A DNA stretch of 64,000 bases. Origin: Bradyrhizobium septentrionale. GTDB taxonomy: Bacteria > Pseudomonadota > Alphaproteobacteria > Rhizobiales > Xanthobacteraceae. A program made the translations under genes and the position numbers. Of the stretch, positions 36,954 through 45,999 are shown piece by piece. Numbering within the stretch: the first letter of the stretch is position 1; each line of letters opens with the position of its first letter. The notes beneath the pieces were generated by a model, which was given only the letters and a program-made list of their open reading frames with translations, was not told the DNA's origin and did not search any database. The stretch covers positions 496,001 to 560,000 of the forward strand of contig NZ_CP088285.1 in the NCBI RefSeq assembly GCF_011516645.4. Direction: 5' to 3'.

Positions 36954-37262
36954 GCCTGTGGCGCTGTGGACATGCCGCTACGCTTGGACAACGCAAGAGC
37001 GTTGCCCACATGCCCACAGGAGGAGCAACAGAAAAAACCAACCCGTCGAACCGCGATTCAAGATTGACCACGCGGCTTCGCCGATGCCAGAAACCAGACA
37101 GCCAGAACGCCTCGCGCCCCGGGCGACATCAAATCGGAATGGTGGGCGAGATCAAATCGGTACACCCGGGCGAGATCATCGGAATCCGCAATGACGCCCA
37201 GCCCTTCGGCATTCATCTTCTGGCTCACCATTTAGTTGTTGCTATGGCCGGGTCATCTAAGG

Positions 37263-39035
37263 TCACGAACTCACGAATCTCCTTTCGAGCAGTCTCGCGA
37301 GCTTTCTCTCATCAATACACCAGAGGCGAATGCGGTCAGACACCGTACCTTGCCGCTCGATCTGAATGCGCTCTTGCACCGTTCCAGCGTGCCCATGACC
37401 GTCGCCGATCAGTCCCAAGGTGCTCATCGCGGTGGTGAACTTTACCTTGCTCGCAGACGATCCCGCAAAATCTGCAAGTGCTCGGTCGAGTATGCCGATC
37501 TTGTCCCTTCCGCTCTTCCGATAGCGGATCGCGAGACAGCGGCCAGTAAGGACAACAGGCGTGCGTCCGTTGTAACCGACCACGCGACCCTTCTGTTTGA
37601 GCAAAAGGTCCAACCGACCAGCTTGCTCGATGAAACCATCACGCTCGGTCATGACCGCCCGACGTGCTCGCCGGTAGCACCGCCTAGCCGCACACGACGG
37701 CAGACTTTGCCTCCACGGAAGGATGCCCGACTCGATGCCCATCATCATGGCGGCGTAGATATAGGCGAACTTGTAGGCGAACCGGATTTCCCAGCCTTCG
37801 TTCTTCGGATCGATCTGCTTGATAAACTCTTCGACCAACTCCAGGACCCGTTGTGAACGATCCTCGGCCATCAGATAATGTACCCATTGCGGAATGATGT
37901 GGCCGTGATGGTTCTGGTACCCGCGTTCGAGCTTAGCGATCAGCTTGATGCTGCGATTGGCACGCTTCTCGGGCCCGCCCTTGATCAAATCAAAGATGCC
38001 GCCCTTCTTGGAGCTGGGGACCTGAATGTTGAATAGTCGCACCTGGTCGCCGGGAGTCATCCTCCACCCGCAGTCCGCCGCCAACGCGGAGATCGGTCGC
38101 GGGCTGCTACTGAGGCCGAACGTACTCCAGAACAACTGCGGGAACTTGGTCTGATCGACGCCGCGAGAAATCCGCTTGGAGCGCCCGCCGGGAACCGTAT
38201 GAACGATGCTCTTAAGCGTCTTTACGAGGACGCTCGAACCGTCTTCCGCTTTCTCGGTGTCGTCCAGCACGAGCATGAGATCGTTGCTATCACTCGCGGT
38301 TTCGGCAAGGCCGCGTCTGCTAAAGTCCAGGGTCCCGGCGCGCTCAGGCGAGCCGCCTAGGCTCATGGCGGCGAGACTGAGGGATGTCTTGCCGCTGCTG
38401 CTACGGCCAGACAGGTTAAAGACCGCGGTCTCCGTCAAATGGTTATGTTCATCGCCCGTTTGATCCCGGCGAAGTTTGATATAGCTCGGAAGCGCGGCCG
38501 CGAGGGCTACACCGATGCCAAATGCCAGATAGCTCGAATGCCTAGCCAGCTTCAGGAGCTTTTCGCTTCCCCTGGACGTACCTCGCAGGTCTGTGAATGT
38601 CCGGCCGATTGCGCTGGTTAACGCAGGGATCGGCTGGCGTCGGCCATCAGCGTAAATGACCTCGCTGTATGTTGCGAAGGTGCCGATGTCGACAAAGCCA
38701 GTGCGTTCCGGCACAAGTTCAAAAGGGCCGGCATAAGCCGATACCAAGTTGGTGATGAACCCGAAGCGTGCTTTGTCGGAGGAGCCGACGTTCCTGGGAA
38801 AAACCGGCAGACGATTCGACAGGGTGTCCAAGAATTTCTTTTGATGACGGAGTTCGCTTTGCTGAACCATGATCTTACTGATGCCGCCGCCCTCAGTCGG
38901 AAAGGATAGTTCGACGGACGCGGGGCCGGTCAGCGTGCCGAAACGAAACCTGCGGACGGACCACTTCGGCTGTGAGAGACGGGGGGTGTGAGTTGTTGTT
39001 GAGCGGGCGTTGATGCTGCCCTTCGCGCTGGTCAT
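37263..39035 (-). CDS. DUF927 P-loop ATPase / helicase-like protein of a mobile element
   Basis: 590 residues from the ATG at 39035, chosen because GGAG lies 9 bases before it. DUF927 features: LARHSSYLAFGIGVALAAAL, Walker A FNLSGRSSSGKTSLSLAAMS near residue 210, SNDLMLVLDDTEKAED (Walker B region) and the arginine-rich PGGRSKRISRG. DUF927 proteins accompany phage and integrative-element replication genes and are thought to act as helicases or primase partners. The C-terminus has a further DNA-binding-like part. It belongs to the leftward block with the Rep-like, PC4-like and AlpA genes. Confidence 0.82.
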   Translation of the reverse strand: MTSAKGSINARSTTTHTPRLSQPKWSVRRFRFGTLTGPASVELSFPTEGGGISKIMVQQSELRHQKKFLDTLSNRLPVFPRNVGSSDKARFGFITNLVSAYAGPFELVPERTGFVDIGTFATYSEVIYADGRRQPIPALTSAIGRTFTDLRGTSRGSEKLLKLARHSSYLAFGIGVALAAALPSYIKLRRDQTGDEHNHLTETAVFNLSGRSSSGKTSLSLAAMSLGGSPERAGTLDFSRRGLAETASDSNDLMLVLDDTEKAEDGSSVLVKTLKSIVHTVPGGRSKRISRGVDQTKFPQLFWSTFGLSSSPRPISALAADCGWRMTPGDQVRLFNIQVPSSKKGGIFDLIKGGPEKRANRSIKLIAKLERGYQNHHGHIIPQWVHYLMAEDRSQRVLELVEEFIKQIDPKNEGWEIRFAYKFAYIYAAMMMGIESGILPWRQSLPSCAARRCYRRARRAVMTERDGFIEQAGRLDLLLKQKGRVVGYNGRTPVVLTGRCLAIRYRKSGRDKIGILDRALADFAGSSASKVKFTTAMSTLGLIGDGHGHAGTVQERIQIERQGTVSDRIRLWCIDERKLARLLERRFVSS

Positions 39036-39310
39036 TTGTAATTTCTCCAATTGTCAGGCAGCGGCCACGATGCCGCACGCACTGATCGGGTGAGTCGATT
39101 GTGAAGCCCCAGGCCGGCACTCGGATGAGCGTGTCTCACGTCTCACATGCCGAGACGCGATGCCGAAATCGTGCCTTTACAGCTTTCGTTGGCACGGACC
39201 GCCGCTGGCCTGACTGACCAGCGGCGACTGAGTGCAGTTCTGTCATTTGCGACTGCGAAAAAGGGCGTAAAAGGCTCATATTTGCCTTCCCGCCCTGTCA
39301 TTTCCGGGGA
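39036..39310. other. Upstream region of the DUF927 gene
   Basis: 275 bases without a gene inside an otherwise tightly packed block. It has the inverted repeat listed at 39201 and the AT-rich tract GCGAAAAAGGGCGTAAAAGG. It could hold a promoter or a replication origin; neither is proven. Confidence 0.35.
39201..39225. repeat. Inverted repeat in the Rep-like / DUF927 gap
   Basis: GCCGCTGG at 39201-39208 and CCAGCGGC at 39218-39225 are perfect 8-bp arms around a 9-base loop. No T run follows on either strand, so it is not an ordinary terminator. Its place beside a Rep-like gene makes an origin or operator possible. Confidence 0.45.
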
Positions 39311-40192
39311 TCAGGCGATCCGCGTGCCTACGGTCTTGGGCGCACGTTCCTCGATGGAGGCCGTGGCCCCGCGATTCACAAATTGCGCCCACCGCAGGAC
39401 GAGGCGACCGTGCAAACCAAGCTCATCGAGGTATAGGGCCAGCCGCACCCTCTCTTTGGATCGCAGGCGCTGCTTATCGGTGGCACGGCAGGACCGCATT
39501 CCATTCTTGGTGAACCGCTCGCCATCGTCAGTGGCCACGCGACGCCAGTAGTTCGGCTTGAGCAAGTAGGCCAAGGCATCGGGGTCACCATCCCATATTT
39601 TGACCTTAACCGGCCGCGGGATCGCCTCGGTCACTGGGAACTGCTTACGCAATTCCTTCTTGAGCCTGTCCATGTCGGTCGTTGTGGTCAGTCCGTAGAT
39701 GTGTTCGGACCAGTGCGGCTTGTAGCGTGCGGTGTCGTGTTCGTTGAGACTGTAGTCCAGAGCCCCGACGAACCAGGTGACACCGGCGCGACCAAGCCGC
39801 TCTTTCCAACGACGGACGTTACGAGCAGCATATGCCGGGTCCAGGTCCTTGGGCTTGCAAACGCCATCGGCTGGCACGATGCTCACACAGACAAGGTGAC
39901 CGGCCCCTTCCTGCTTCGCTAGGAACGTCGCCGCAACTTTGGCTAACAGCTTCTGACCAGCAGGTGCACATTCGGGGCATGGGGCCAATTGGCAACGCTT
40001 GTTCTTCTTGCAGGCTTCCAGCTTGTCTGCCAGCGTCTGCGCCTCGTCATTGTCCTTGTGCTTGGTACGCAGCAATCTAATCAGCTTCTCGCGCTCCATC
40101 TTGCGGGATGCGGAAGCGAATCCGATATACAGCTTCTCGGACAGAGCGCCCTCAAAGCGGGTTGGATTGAAGTGGAGCGGCGACTTACTCAT
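39311..40192 (-). CDS. Rep-like protein of a mobile element (tentative)
   Basis: 293 residues. A cysteine cluster near residues 60-75 (CKKNKRCQLAPCPECAP) suggests a zinc ribbon. Later comes HWSEHIYGLTTTTDMDRLKK, then AYLLKPNYWRRVATDDGERF, a layout like the catalytic part of rolling-circle or primase-type Rep proteins with aromatic-flanked histidines, but not a textbook HUH box. It lies between the PC4-like and DUF927 genes, in the place where satellite-type elements keep their replication initiator. The start overlaps the PC4-like gene's end by 8 bases. Confidence 0.5.
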   Translation of the reverse strand: MSKSPLHFNPTRFEGALSEKLYIGFASASRKMEREKLIRLLRTKHKDNDEAQTLADKLEACKKNKRCQLAPCPECAPAGQKLLAKVAATFLAKQEGAGHLVCVSIVPADGVCKPKDLDPAYAARNVRRWKERLGRAGVTWFVGALDYSLNEHDTARYKPHWSEHIYGLTTTTDMDRLKKELRKQFPVTEAIPRPVKVKIWDGDPDALAYLLKPNYWRRVATDDGERFTKNGMRSCRATDKQRLRSKERVRLALYLDELGLHGRLVLRWAQFVNRGATASIEERAPKTVGTRIA

Positions 40193-40436
40193 GGTGGTGG
40201 TCCTCCCGCGTTATGGTCGCCTCTGCCTCCTTCAATGCCCTCTTGGCGATCTTGGTCGCATGCTTCGCCAGGCCGAGGCTGATGCCATCCTTCGCAGATA
40301 GGCCCCGATACCAGACGCGGATGTTGACGACGGTTCGACCCTCGTGTTCTTGAAGGCTTACGTAAATGACTTCGTCCTGACCTTTGGTCCACTCGGCGAC
40401 AACACCTGGTTCTGCTTTTTTCGTGGAGGTATTCAT
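40185..40436 (-). CDS. PC4/p15-like small nucleic-acid-binding protein
   Basis: 83 residues from the ATG at 40436, chosen for the ribosome site GGAGGT 7 bases before it; the frame extends upstream without support. VVAEWTKGQDEVIYVSLQEH and VNIRVWYRGLSAKDGISLGL resemble the single-stranded-DNA-binding core of PC4/YdbC proteins. The tail is lysine- and histidine-rich. It may coat single strands during element replication. Confidence 0.6.
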   Translation of the reverse strand: MNTSTKKAEPGVVAEWTKGQDEVIYVSLQEHEGRTVVNIRVWYRGLSAKDGISLGLAKHATKIAKRALKEAEATITREDHHHE

Positions 40437-40519
40437 GACCGCACCTCCACAACCGCTCGGACTGACCGCCACCGGGTTTGCGGCCCTTTCAATACACTTT
40501 ACCGGGCTCGTGATTGGGA

Positions 40520-40720
40520 TCATTTTCCGTGGCCTCCCTCAATCACGCGCAACAGCTCGGACACACGCCAGACGGACGTGCGTTTTCCCAACCGGATGGG
40601 TTTCGGGTAAATTCCATCCCGAATTCCTTGGTAGAAGGCGCTGCGGCTGATTGGGATTAGGCCATTCGGCCCAATAATTTTTTGAATGCGAACGAGCGCA
40701 TCGCTTGGCTTTGGGTGCAT
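40520..40720 (-). CDS. AlpA-family helix-turn-helix regulator
   Basis: 66 residues. The AlpA/excisionase pattern is clear: IGPNGLIPISRSAFYQGIRD, GIYPKPIRLGKRTSVWRVSE, LLRVIEGG. These small MerR-like proteins control excision and integration in P4-like and other satellite elements. Here no integrase lies next to it. Confidence 0.85.
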   Translation of the reverse strand: MHPKPSDALVRIQKIIGPNGLIPISRSAFYQGIRDGIYPKPIRLGKRTSVWRVSELLRVIEGGHGK

Positions 40721-40798
40721 GACTTCGGTCTCCGTCGGCGTTCATTCGCCGTGTGACCGTTCATGTAGACGCTCCGGAATCGCTTTTCGACTAGGGGG

Positions 40799-41449
40799 TT
40801 AAGACGACCTCTTTGTCGCCGCTAACTCTTTGCGATCACGAGGATCGCGAAGCCACTCGCGGACCATTGCTCGGGTTACGTCATTGCGTTCGTGCACAAC
40901 GTTGGCGACGATAGCGAGAACTCCGAAGAGACTATCCTTGAAAATCATCGACGTTGTCGTCGACAGGAGGGCCACATACGTTCGAATCTCTGCGTCCCCA
41001 CGGTCGCGCCTGATAACCCACGGATCATCGGCTTGCGGCGCAAATTTAGACTGGTTCGCTTGTGGGAGCAGGATGTCCGCTTCATCCTCATGATCCATGG
41101 CCAACTCTTCTAATTGCCGAGCCTTTTTTTCCTGTTTGAAAGACCGCGATATCGACGCTTGTCGGCGCAGACCTTCGGCCAGCTCTCGAAGCTGATTAGC
41201 TTTGGCCTCAATGTCCTGGAAAAAGACAGGCTCGCTCTCGATAGCCGAATCACACGCATGGCAGAAGAACAGCTGCACACCGCGATCTTGCTCAGTCCAA
41301 CTCGGATCTCTGGGCGGATCCCCCTGACGTTCTTCGAACGCCGCTTCGGCTTCTAGAAGCGTAGCTTGGTCCGCATTCTCCTTGCCGCCCTTTTGACGAA
41401 GGTCAGCCGCCTGACGCCTATGCACCGCCGCCCAAGTAGCATTCGTCAC
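40799..41449 (-). CDS. Unknown protein of the mobile-element block
   Basis: 216 residues, highly charged. The middle (EAKANQLRELAEGLRRQASI and KQEKKARQLEELAMDHEDEA) should form a coiled coil. A CHAC pair lies near residue 64. The C-terminal part (TSMIFKDSLFGVLAIVANVV) is hydrophobic. No family recognised. Coupled by ATGA overlap to the 74-residue gene upstream, and followed by alpA. Confidence 0.6.
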   Translation of the reverse strand: MTNATWAAVHRRQAADLRQKGGKENADQATLLEAEAAFEERQGDPPRDPSWTEQDRGVQLFFCHACDSAIESEPVFFQDIEAKANQLRELAEGLRRQASISRSFKQEKKARQLEELAMDHEDEADILLPQANQSKFAPQADDPWVIRRDRGDAEIRTYVALLSTTTSMIFKDSLFGVLAIVANVVHERNDVTRAMVREWLRDPRDRKELAATKRSS

Positions 41450-41670
41450 TCGCGCGGGTGCAGAAACTCTTCAGTGGTTTGGTATTTGCCGGGCCGATTC
41501 TTCTTATATAATTCCGTCCAAACCCGTTTCATGCGAGAATCGGAGATCAAACGCGAGATCGTTGCTAAACGACAATCCGGTTCCGGCTTTGACGTAAGCT
41601 CAGCATGCAATTGTTCCGCTGCGTGGACCACCGCAGCGGGTACCCAAGGCTCGCGTGGAGGCAGAGGCAA
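41446..41670 (-). CDS. Small unknown protein, first gene of the mobile-element block
   Basis: 74 residues: VPAAVVHAAEQLHAELTSKP, then ATISRLISDSRMKRVWTELY and YQTTEEFLHPRE. Helical, no known domain. Overlaps the next gene's start by 4 bases. Confidence 0.5.
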   Translation of the reverse strand: MPLPPREPWVPAAVVHAAEQLHAELTSKPEPDCRLATISRLISDSRMKRVWTELYKKNRPGKYQTTEEFLHPRE

Positions 41671-42245
41671 ATTATCACCAGATCATCGCCGATGACCGGC
41701 GAAATTCAGTAATCGCACGTACACCTGTGTATCTACCGTGCGAAGCTGCGAACGCGCTTCGCAAGACTTCAAATATCTGAAATAATTGACGCTCGCTAGG
41801 CTCGATTTCAGCCTGGAGAAATGCCGTTGCCGTCCGAGATCATCTTTCTGAGTAACCCAGACTTGTTGGTATTTTTGTTGGTATCCTAGACAACAACATC
41901 CTGCTAGAAGTCTGATTTTTGAGGCATAATCTACTTCTTATGGCTGCTGCCGGGCCCACCAATGAGATCAAGTACTTGGCGAAAGTGTTGTTTTTGCTGC
42001 GGACTGTTTCGCGGACCGGTTGCTCTATTTCGCTTGTCACTGGAGGCAGCATGCACAGATCACCGCTCTCGCCTTTGGACGGCGGCGCTTGCAGAGCGAT
42101 GGAGGGTCTCAAAAATGCGAAGCCTGACACCACTGCCCACCACAGATTGCACCTGATTCAGCCCGACAATCTATTGCCCGGCGACGTGTTGCTACACAGG
42201 CCGCGCAATCCTGATTCCGTTCAGAAAGAATTTCCTTAGAATCAC
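41671..42245. other. Region between the mobile-element block and the topoisomerase gene
   Basis: 575 bases without an intact gene. At about 41868-41890 TTGTTGGTAT occurs twice in tandem (CTTGTTGGTATTTTTGTTGGTA context), a possible recombination or binding site. On the plus strand near 42150-42239 a frame ends LIQPDNLLPGDVLLHRPRNP, which resembles the start of a YiiX/NlpC-type hydrolase domain, so it may be a cut gene. A mobile-element end could lie here. Confidence 0.35.
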
Positions 42246-44675
42246 CTAAAGCAGCCAACCCCGTTCGCCGAATGCAGAAAGATCAACTCCAGGCGGAGCG
42301 TACCATCCCTCCGATCCATAACGGGCACCGAGCTTCACAGCGACTTCCTTGTTGCCATAAGGAATCCGCAGCGGCGTCCTGATTGAGTTTGCTGGCGCGG
42401 AAGCCACCGAAGCGGCGTCGGTCTCAATTTTTTGTTTTCGAGACGCCTTGCGCCGCGCAGCCTGAGGTGCAACCGATCCTACCGGCCTGTTGGAGGTTTT
42501 GCATTTCAGCTTTCGGCGTTTTTTGTCTCGATTCGCATCAATCCACGCGGACATCGCGGCCGAGTTGGTCCGGGCATCATCGGGGATGATGAGACCTTTC
42601 CCCTGCGCCAGCTTCTTGGCGTACAACAATTGTGCAGGACTTACCGGTTTGGAGTCGAGCTTACCGGCCGTTTCGCCGTCGGACTTTTTAGGCGCGTGTT
42701 CGCTAAGGAATTTGCGGCAGATCGATATCGACGCCTTGTAGCCGGGTGGTGGCTTGATGCCTTTTTGCCGGACGAGGCTGTCAGCAAAGCGTTTCATCGC
42801 AGGCGTCGGTGGATACGTTGCTGTGCCATTGTCCCCTGCACTGCCAAGCAAGGAAGGTCCCACCGCGGTAGCCCCCTCCTTCAGCTTGCTGATAATGCGC
42901 TCGGCGACATCGCATACGGCGTCAATCGCGCCGACCATCTCCTGTTTGCCTACAACGACGTCGTCGAGCAGGCATTCAAGTTGCGCCGTCACACCAGGAT
43001 CGACTAGCGCCGGTTCGGCTTGTTTGAGAACGCCGAACAACGACAAGCCGGTCTCGGTCGGCACAATGTTCTTTCCCTGGGCAATCAGGAAACCTTGCTT
43101 CTTAAGCCCGCCGATGATCTCGGCTCGGGTCGCAGGCGTGCCAATACCCTTGGCTTCCTTCAAGCGATCCCGCAGAACCTCGTCATCGACAAAACGCCAG
43201 GCATTCTGCATCGCCTCGATCAGAGTGCCTTCGTTGTAACGTGGCGGCGGCCGGGTCTCCTTGTTCTCAATTTTTGGATCTTGCAGTTGCGCGGTCTCGC
43301 CGTTGCACAGCGGCGGCAGCAATTGGGCCTCATCGCCCTTTTCGTCGGCGGGTTGCCACTCCGGGAATGCGGCACGCCAACCGAGATCAATGGGCTGGCG
43401 ACCGGCTGCGCGGAATTCAAAGCCGTGCACATCGAGCGTTGCGGTTGTCTGCCGGTAACGGAAGTCGGGCATCAGGGCGGCCAGGTATGCCCTTGCGATA
43501 ACGTCAAAGAGTTTCTTTTCGTCAGACGACAGACGGGGCCAGACCTCCGGCAGCTTGTCGATGGCGTTGACATTGGGAATGACGGCATGATGGCTCGCAC
43601 CCTCCAGCCCCTTGTCATAGAACGTGCCGCTCGCGCCTCTACGAATCACTGGCGGCTCGGGTACAGGGATCGCGCTGAACGATTGGCCCGCCCGTAGTCC
43701 GGCTACGATTCGCGGCACGTCCGACATCAAGTTTTGCGGCAGATAGCGAACCTCTGCACGAGGATAGGTGATGATCTTCTTGCCTTGGCCGTCATACAGC
43801 TCCTGCGCCACTTCGAGCGTTTTGCTGGCTGACCAGCCGAAGCGCGAGCCGCAGAGTTTCTGCAACGACGGCAAATCATGCAGCTTGGGTGGCACTTGCC
43901 GCTTATCCTCGACGCGCACGGTAAGCGCGCCCTCGAAGCCTTCAGCCGCTTTGACTACGTCCTGGGCTATCTTGCGCTTAACAATTCGGTCCTGCGGCGC
44001 GTGCCGCATCTGGAATTGCCCACCCGCCACTTTCGCGGTGGCGACAATCTCAAAATAGGCCAGCGGCACGAAGTTTCGGATTTCCAATTCACGCTTGCAT
44101 ACAATGGCTAATGTCGGCGTCTTTACACGACCAACTCCAATCACTCTTCGCGCGCCTTGTCCAAGGATGACGGTTGCGGTGCGAGTGAGCGACAGGTTGT
44201 AAATCTGATCGGCCTGTCGGCGCGCAACCGCGGCGGCGTATAGGCGAGAGTATTCGGTATTGGGTTTTGCGCGACCGAATGCGTCGCGGATGGTCTGCGA
44301 ATCCTGCGCGGTGAACAGCACTCGCATCACCTGGCCGCGATAATCGTAATGCTCAAGAATTTCCTGACCGATCAGCTGACCCTCGCGGTCGCAATCGGTT
44401 GCAAGCCAAACGCGCTTGGCAGTGCGCAACGCCTCGCGAATGGCCTTGAGCTTGGCCGCTTTGTTACCGCCCTCTGCCGGGCAGGTACCGTAAAGACCTT
44501 CAGGCCGTAAAAGTATCGGCGACCATCGCTTCCAGGCCGGAACAACATCCTCCGGTTCGAGGAGATCGAACAAATGGCCCTCAGCTGGAAGAACATCACC
44601 GTAGCGAGAACCAATTGCGGCGCGGACGTCTTTGGCCTGGCTGGTTTTCTCCGTGATGACGATCTGATCTGCCAT
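42246..44675 (-). CDS. topB: Type IA DNA topoisomerase (TopB/TraE type)
   Basis: 809 residues. It relaxes or decatenates DNA by single-strand passage. TOPRIM motif WLATDCDREGQLIGQEIL near residue 95; active-site tyrosine in IITYPRAEVRYLP near 305, where most relatives read ITYPRTDSRYLP; late motif GIGTPATRAEIIGGLKKQG. The C-terminus ends with a DUF5710-like segment (LRIPYGNKEVAVKLGARYGS, EGWYAPPGVDLSAFGERGW) often found on plasmid-borne topoisomerases and primases. Complete, single gene, divergent from ietA. Confidence 0.92.
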   Translation of the reverse strand: MADQIVITEKTSQAKDVRAAIGSRYGDVLPAEGHLFDLLEPEDVVPAWKRWSPILLRPEGLYGTCPAEGGNKAAKLKAIREALRTAKRVWLATDCDREGQLIGQEILEHYDYRGQVMRVLFTAQDSQTIRDAFGRAKPNTEYSRLYAAAVARRQADQIYNLSLTRTATVILGQGARRVIGVGRVKTPTLAIVCKRELEIRNFVPLAYFEIVATAKVAGGQFQMRHAPQDRIVKRKIAQDVVKAAEGFEGALTVRVEDKRQVPPKLHDLPSLQKLCGSRFGWSASKTLEVAQELYDGQGKKIITYPRAEVRYLPQNLMSDVPRIVAGLRAGQSFSAIPVPEPPVIRRGASGTFYDKGLEGASHHAVIPNVNAIDKLPEVWPRLSSDEKKLFDVIARAYLAALMPDFRYRQTTATLDVHGFEFRAAGRQPIDLGWRAAFPEWQPADEKGDEAQLLPPLCNGETAQLQDPKIENKETRPPPRYNEGTLIEAMQNAWRFVDDEVLRDRLKEAKGIGTPATRAEIIGGLKKQGFLIAQGKNIVPTETGLSLFGVLKQAEPALVDPGVTAQLECLLDDVVVGKQEMVGAIDAVCDVAERIISKLKEGATAVGPSLLGSAGDNGTATYPPTPAMKRFADSLVRQKGIKPPPGYKASISICRKFLSEHAPKKSDGETAGKLDSKPVSPAQLLYAKKLAQGKGLIIPDDARTNSAAMSAWIDANRDKKRRKLKCKTSNRPVGSVAPQAARRKASRKQKIETDAASVASAPANSIRTPLRIPYGNKEVAVKLGARYGSEGWYAPPGVDLSAFGERGWLL

Positions 44676-44993
44676 GACGGCCTAATTGGGAGGGTGCATT
44701 TAACGCCTGGAACATACCATGAACACACAGAAGCGCAAGCTACAATTAATCCAACTCCTGATAGTGCCCTGCTTGGAGGTTATTTACGGCGCGTGTCGGC
44801 GGACGGCATCCAGGGGGACTGCTTGCGCTCGTTCTTCACAACCGAACGCGAAGACAACGGCGATGAAGCGGTCCAGCATCGCCGTCCGTATAACGCCCTT
44901 AACCGCAGGTCATACACAACGGAGGATGACGCATCAAAAAAGCGTTCGCGGATGGGCGCGGCTGTAGTACGATTCGTGTAGAGAGGATCTATC
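44676..44993. other. Divergent intergenic region topB / ietA
   Basis: 318 bases. A long plus-strand open frame crosses it but has no ribosome site and an unlikely product. It should carry promoters for both genes. GAGAGGATC just before 44994 is the ribosome site of ietA. Confidence 0.45.
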
Positions 44994-45996
44994 GTGTCGA
45001 GCGCCAAGCAGATTCTAGCTATGTTGAGAAGCCGAGCTGAGGGTGATGAGGATGGGTTCTTTTCCATCGCGCTTCAGATCGCAGCTTCAGAAGCTCGGCA
45101 AGGCCGGCGCGACACCGCACAAGAGATGCGAACTGAAATCGACAAAGCGCGCTCGCGCAATTCGCGGGGGGGCGTCGGTCGCGATTCCGTTTGCAAGTCC
45201 GCGGGGCAGTCTAGAGGGGCTGCTTGAAATGCGCGACCCACGTTACAAGCTGAAGGATGTTGTTTTAGGCGACCGCCTGCTGGGCCGCTTTAGCGATGTT
45301 TTACGTCAGCAGCGCAAACGTGACTGGTTGCGCGAACATGGCAAAACTCCTAATCGGCGCGTCCTGTTTGTGGGGCCACCCGGCTCAGGGAAGACGATGT
45401 CTGCCGAGGCTTTGGCGGGTGAGCTTCACCTTCCGCTGTTCATTATCCGCCTTGAAGGGATGATAACGCGTTATATGGGTGAGACGGCCGCGAAGCTGCG
45501 CTTTATTTTTGATGAGACTGCCAAGCGCCGCGGTGTTTACCTGTTCGACGAGTTTGATGCGGTCGGCGGTCAACGAACGGCCACGAATGACGTAGCCGAA
45601 ATGCGACGCGTTCTGAATTCTTTCCTTCAGTTTATGGAGGAAGGTAACTCGACCGATAGCGTTATCATTTGCTCGACCAATCATCCGTCACTCCTCGACC
45701 GGGCCTTGTTGCGCCGTTACGACCAAGTTCTGGAGTTTGACGCGCCGACCTCAGCACAGATCAAAACGCTCATCACGGCCAACGTCATTCCGATGAAAGT
45801 GGTCCGTCCGGCGTGGAAACACATCATTCATGCGGCTGAGGGCTTAAGCCAATCAGAAATTGTCAGAGCGGCAGACGATGCTGTGAAGACGGCGATATTG
45901 GATGAGCGAAAGCAGCTCACCACGGAAGACCTTGTTGACCGTCTCCAAGAGCGTCACGCCATGCGAACGGCCTTTATGGACACAGAAGGTTCGTAA
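44994..45996 (+). pseudogene. ietA: IetA-like AAA+ ATPase with a frameshift in a G7 run
   Basis: IetA is the AAA+ partner of the subtilase IetS in a plasmid stability / incompatibility and phage-defence pair first described on the Agrobacterium Ti plasmid. The N-terminal part (SSAKQILAMLRSRAEGDEDG, then EIDKARSRNSRG) starts at GTG 44994 behind GAGAGG. At 45166-45172 a run of seven G shifts the frame; with six G it reads on as ASVAIPFASPRGSLEGLLEM into the ATPase domain. That domain has Walker A FVGPPGSGKTMSAEAL, Walker B GVYLFDEFDAVG and sensor-like IICSTNHPSLLDRALLRRYD. About 334 residues when repaired. Error, decay or phase variation are all possible. Confidence 0.82.
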
Positions 45997-45999
45997 TGT

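Larger units (their letters stand above)
31988..37190 (+). mobile_element. IS21-family element carrying an IS66 insertion
   Basis: Ends TGCTGATTCCG at 31988 and the inverse of TGCGGATTCCG at 37190. Inside each end are repeats of GATCTCGCCCACCATTCCG, the multiple terminal repeats typical of IS21. A 6-bp duplication ATGACG flanks it (31982-31987 and 37191-37196). Without the IS66 it would be about 2.7 kb. Confidence 0.88.

Noticed and set aside
3118..41670. Tyrosine recombinase as the integrase of the DUF927/AlpA block
   Set aside because: It is 34 kb away with many unrelated elements between, and it lacks the N-terminal arm-binding domain expected of such integrases.
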